From contig CAYGZA010000310.1 of assembly GCA_964354135.1 (NCBI GenBank), positions 1 to 8,044 on the forward strand: a stretch of 8,044 bases of DNA. The letters are read 5' to 3'. Origin of the DNA: CAYGZA01 sp964354135 (lineage in GTDB: Bacteria > Planctomycetota > Planctomycetia > Pirellulales > Thermoguttaceae). Shown here piece by piece: positions 6,012 to 8,044 of the stretch. Position 1 is the first letter of the stretch. The number at the start of each line of letters is the position of its first letter. The translations under genes and the position numbers were made by a program. Below the pieces are notes generated by a model. The model saw only the letters and a list, made by a program, of their open reading frames with translations, did no database searches and was not told the origin of the DNA.

Positions 6012-6039
6012 TTGTGTCCCGGCCGCGGTTTTGTACAAT
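6012..6039 (+). promoter_or_regulatory. Candidate rpsR promoter
   Basis: TTGTGT (6012-6017) and TACAAT (6034-6039) are separated by 16 nt. The -10 box matches the consensus at 5/6 positions and the -35 box at 3/6. The implied start near 6046 gives a leader of about 75 nt, so rpsR appears to be transcribed alone. Confidence 0.5.
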
Positions 6040-6120
6040 CAGAGGTTCGCATGGGCCGACTTCCCCGCCAGAGGGCTATGGGGCCCGTGGTGGGTTCGCG
6101 AGCAATCAGGTGACTTTCTT

Positions 6121-6402
6121 ATGTCGAGATTCGGACACTCCCCACGAAGCCGCACGGCCAAGAAGCGGGCCAAGGCCAAGGCCCGGGGCAAGAAAAAGGA
6201 CCCCTTGTTTGTGGACGGCAAGCGTCCCCGGCCGATCTACGTGGACTACAAGGATATCGAGCTACTCAAGCGGCTCACCAACCGCCAAGGCAAGATCATT
6301 GGCCGGCGGAAAAGCGGCTGCACGGCGGTGAGCCAACACGCCGTGACTCTGGCGATCAAGCGGGCCCGCTTCATGGCCCTTCTGCCCTACGTGGGCGAGT
6401 GA
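6121..6402 (+). CDS. rpsR: 30S ribosomal protein bS18
   Basis: bS18 binds 16S rRNA next to bS6 on the platform of the small subunit. The 93-residue protein carries the family core: PIYVDYKDIELLKRLTNRQG (38-57), GKIIGRRKSG (57-66) and LAIKRARFMALLPYVGE at the C-terminus. Residues 7-26 form a strongly basic tail rich in Lys, Arg and Ala, longer than in most bS18 proteins (about 75 residues). The zinc-binding Cys motif found at the N-terminus of some bS18 proteins is absent; the only Cys is 67. The ATG at 6121 is fixed by AGGTGA (6108-6113), a good Shine-Dalgarno match 7 nt upstream. Usually rpsR sits between rpsF/ssb and rplI; here none of them is adjacent. Confidence 0.96.
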   Translation: MSRFGHSPRSRTAKKRAKAKARGKKKDPLFVDGKRPRPIYVDYKDIELLKRLTNRQGKIIGRRKSGCTAVSQHAVTLAIKRARFMALLPYVGE

Positions 6403-6445
6403 TTGCGCGTGGCGCTGCTTCGTCGGAACGAGTGCGCCGCGCAGA

Positions 6446-6474
6446 CTTCCGAAATCTCCAAGACTTCGGAAGCC
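6446..6474 (+). terminator. Possible rpsR terminator hairpin
   Basis: CTTCCGAA (6446-6453) and TTCGGAAG (6465-6472) form a perfect 8-bp stem with an 11-nt loop, 43 nt after the rpsR stop. The following bases, CCTTCTT, are only partly T-rich, so this is a weak intrinsic terminator. It faces the strong leftward terminator at 6510-6535, as expected between convergent genes. Confidence 0.4.
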
Positions 6475-6509
6475 TTCTTGGTTGCAGTACGGCTCGCGGT
6501 GAGCGCACG

Positions 6510-6535
6510 AAAAACCCGCGCCGGATGACGCGGGT
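6510..6535 (-). terminator. Intrinsic terminator of the PEP-CTERM gene
   Basis: Read on the minus strand, a 7-bp stem (ACCCGCG/CGCGGGT, arms 6529-6535 and 6514-6520) with an 8-nt loop runs directly into TTTTT (6510-6514; the last stem base overlaps the run). It lies 29 nt after the stop codon at 6565. Confidence 0.8.
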
Positions 6536-6564
6536 GTGATCTTTGACGACTCGGTTTCTTGCGG

Positions 6565-7335
6565 CTACGCGGCTTTCCGCTTCCGTCGCCACCAGGCACC
6601 AGCCGCGCCGAGGCCGCCGACCACGGACCACACAAGCAGGCTGGCGGGCTCGGGGACGTAGTTTTCGCCGCTGATGCGAATCAAGTCAACGTCCTCAGTA
6701 TAGAAGGCGGCAAGGGGCGAAAGGTGACTCGTGCCGCGCCAGAACGATATCTCAGCGGTCTCAAGCGGCAAGTCCGATGTTCCGGTTCGAAGTAGGTGGT
6801 CTGTGCCGTCTGTGGGATTGAAGACTGAGACCTGGACCAGGTCTCCGACCCGATCGATGCTGAAGTTGATGTTCTCGGTCACGCCCCAGTGCACGGGGGC
6901 GTAGCTGCCCCACCCTCCGCTTCCGATCTTCACGTCTGCGTAGCCGTTAACCGCGAGAATGTCATCCACATAACCCGCCTCTGCAATCAAATGGCTGTTG
7001 GCGTCGCGCAGGGCGATACGAACCTGTTGAAGGGCTGCACTTCCAGTTGTCCAGGAGATGTTGAAGTCGGCATGGAAGTCACCCGCCGCGGAAGACAAGG
7101 GCCGAGTAAGGGTAACGTAGCCCCAATCGTCTTGAGTAATGGCAGGTACGGCGATTCCGGTGACTCGCAAGGAAGTGCCCGATTCACTATACGACCACCC
7201 GGTAGCGCCGGTGAAGCCAACGGCCCACTGTGGCGATAAGGCGCCGTCATTGAAGTGGTCGTCCAAGACCACGCCCGCCTTGGCCGTAGCACCACCAAAC
7301 ACCACCAGCAGCAGACCCACGATCAATCGTCTCAT
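6565..7335 (-). CDS. Exported PEP-CTERM protein with a beta-rich (jelly-roll-like) body
   Basis: The 256-residue protein has a signal peptide at 1-20 (two Arg, then a Leu/Val-rich core ending in AKA). The body looks beta-rich: LDDHFNDGALSPQW opens it, a start often seen in LamG or concanavalin-like jelly-roll domains, and no catalytic motif is visible. The C-terminus is a textbook PEP-CTERM tail: VPEP (227-230), a hydrophobic helix, then a basic RRKRK cluster. Such tails are processed by exosortase (EpsH/XrtA type), and the proteins usually end up at the cell surface or in the polysaccharide matrix. The ATG at 7335 was chosen over an upstream ATG at 7410 because it begins the signal peptide and has AGGAGG (7342-7347) 6 nt upstream. 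A strong terminator follows. No exosortase gene is in the window. Confidence 0.85.
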   Translation of the reverse strand: MRRLIVGLLLVVFGGATAKAGVVLDDHFNDGALSPQWAVGFTGATGWSYSESGTSLRVTGIAVPAITQDDWGYVTLTRPLSSAAGDFHADFNISWTTGSAALQQVRIALRDANSHLIAEAGYVDDILAVNGYADVKIGSGGWGSYAPVHWGVTENINFSIDRVGDLVQVSVFNPTDGTDHLLRTGTSDLPLETAEISFWRGTSHLSPLAAFYTEDVDLIRISGENYVPEPASLLVWSVVGGLGAAGAWWRRKRKAA

Positions 7336-7676
7336 AATCCCCCTCCTCTCGATGCCCCTGGTCTTGCGTGTGTCGGACAGGAGCGCGGCGGGCCAACCCG
7401 GGTTCTCCATTAGTTAATGCCCGCTGACCCGCGATTCCTGACAAGGAAAATGGAAAGATTCGCAAAATAAAGCCCAAAGGGGGGGCGATGCTTGGCCCGT
7501 AGCCTGACGGCGCGCTACTTCAGCCTCAACTGGTACGGCAGCACGGCTACCCTCGGCCGTGAAAGAGCAAGGATCAGGATTCTTGGTTCAGAGCCGGTCA
7601 TCAGCTTGGCAGCCAAGCACAGGCAAGATGCCCGTGCCGCCTTCCCGCGACTCAAGCCTGTGGTGACCTGCCCGGC
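7336..7676. other. Non-coding stretch between the two PEP-CTERM genes
   Basis: This 341-nt gap holds the Shine-Dalgarno sequence of the downstream gene and a small palindrome, CATTA-GT-TAATG (7408-7419), about 73 nt upstream of its ATG. It also holds a near-perfect 7-bp inverted repeat around one base (GCTTGGC-A-GCCAAGC, 7604-7618), about 59 nt downstream of the other gene's stop. On the minus strand GCCC/GGGC (arms 7483-7486 and 7472-7475) followed by TTTATTTT is a weak terminator-like signal. TTGTCA (minus strand, near 7437-7442) resembles a -35 box, but no matching -10 box is correctly spaced. No gene was recognised. Confidence 0.4.
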
Positions 7677-8044
7677 CTAACGCTTGCGTCGCCGCCATCC
7701 CACGGCGACCCCCGACATCCCGAGTAGCGACCAGACGATGAGGGTAGTCGGTTCGGGGACGACGTTGCCGTAAGCTTGGATCTCTGAGACCGAAAAAAGG
7801 AGGTCGGTATGGCCGTCACCCGCGAACATTAGGGCGTTCGTCGTGATCGGGGTAGCAAGCAAGTACCTCTCCAGGTCATTGCTGGGGTTCGGGCGAGTCT
7901 GCATGCCCCAACCACCCACGTTTGGGACAGTCCACGCCAGCTTCCAGGTTCCGTCGCTTAGATCCCGATAGGAGAGGTAGTAAGCATCATTGTCATCGGC
8001 CTGGACAACGAAGCTCTCAATCTGGCAGACGCTACCTAGGTCAA
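7677..8044 (-). CDS. PEP-CTERM protein, C-terminal 121 residues (cut by window edge)
   Basis: The frame is open from the window edge to the TAG at 7677-7679. The visible part contains YYLSYRDLSDGTWKLAWTV and GMQTRPNPSNDLERYLLATP, then FSVSEIQAYG. The last string is the typical final strand of an F5/8 type C (discoidin) carbohydrate-binding domain, so this is likely a secreted sugar-binding or matrix protein. It ends in VVPEPTTL, a hydrophobic helix and a final GWRRRKR cluster, the PEP-CTERM signal for exosortase sorting. The N-terminus and signal peptide lie outside the window. A GTG at 7919 could be read as a start, but coding sequence clearly continues upstream of it. It has the same orientation as the other PEP-CTERM gene, 341 nt away. 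Confidence 0.8.
   Translation of the reverse strand, partial: DLGSVCQIESFVVQADDNDAYYLSYRDLSDGTWKLAWTVPNVGGWGMQTRPNPSNDLERYLLATPITTNALMFAGDGHTDLLFSVSEIQAYGNVVPEPTTLIVWSLLGMSGVAVGWRRRKR

Noticed and set aside
7336..7410. Longer start for the PEP-CTERM protein at 7410
   Set aside because: It would put 25 polar residues before the signal peptide; the ATG at 7335 has a strong Shine-Dalgarno sequence and a normal signal peptide.
7492..7680. Small plus-strand open frame (62 residues) between the PEP-CTERM genes
   Set aside because: It starts at TTG without a proper Shine-Dalgarno sequence and has no recognisable motif.

Overview
The window looks like a GC-rich planctomycete chromosome, most likely of the Pirellula/Blastopirellula type. 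The evidence is indirect: two proteins carry PEP-CTERM sorting tails, one gene is an RNase H-fold protein of a kind I associate from memory with planctomycete genomes, the ketoacyl synthase resembles OleA, and the bS18 gene stands alone with a long basic N-terminus. No tRNA, rRNA, CRISPR array, transposase or phage gene was seen, so this reads as ordinary chromosomal sequence with several unusual proteins.

Layout. The left half (1-4093) is transcribed leftwards. In transcription order it holds a class I glutamine-amidotransferase-fold protein (3347-4093), an AnmK-like protein starting 5 nt after it (2055-3341), an RNase H-fold protein (1221-1829) and glgB, the glycogen branching enzyme, cut by the window edge (1-1110). 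A 654-nt gap (4094-4747) separates this from a rightward unit. The gap contains a compact set of complementary segments, including a possible pseudoknot, that ends in a terminator-like hairpin; this is the best candidate for a non-coding RNA. The rightward genes are an OleA/FabH-like ketoacyl synthase (4748-5887) and rpsR (6121-6402), the latter with its own candidate promoter. The right end holds two leftward genes for exported PEP-CTERM proteins (6565-7335 and 7677-8044, the second cut by the window edge). The first of these ends at a clear intrinsic terminator.

The most interesting content is a row of proteins that keep an enzyme fold but have lost key catalytic residues. The amidotransferase-like protein has Gly where the nucleophilic Cys should be. 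The AnmK-like protein has lost the SGTSxDG nucleotide-binding motif and the NIGGIAN and CHGQT motifs, but keeps the Asp of GFDxGPG and GGGxxN. The RNase H-like protein has Pro in place of the catalytic Asp of the TDS motif and lacks the C-terminal part of the active site. The first two are so close that they must be co-transcribed, and they may form an uncharacterised pair derived from enzymes related to cell-wall turnover. The ketoacyl synthase, in contrast, keeps all its active-site residues, including the Glu that distinguishes OleA, and carries an extra C-terminal CxxC-x12-CxxC tail.
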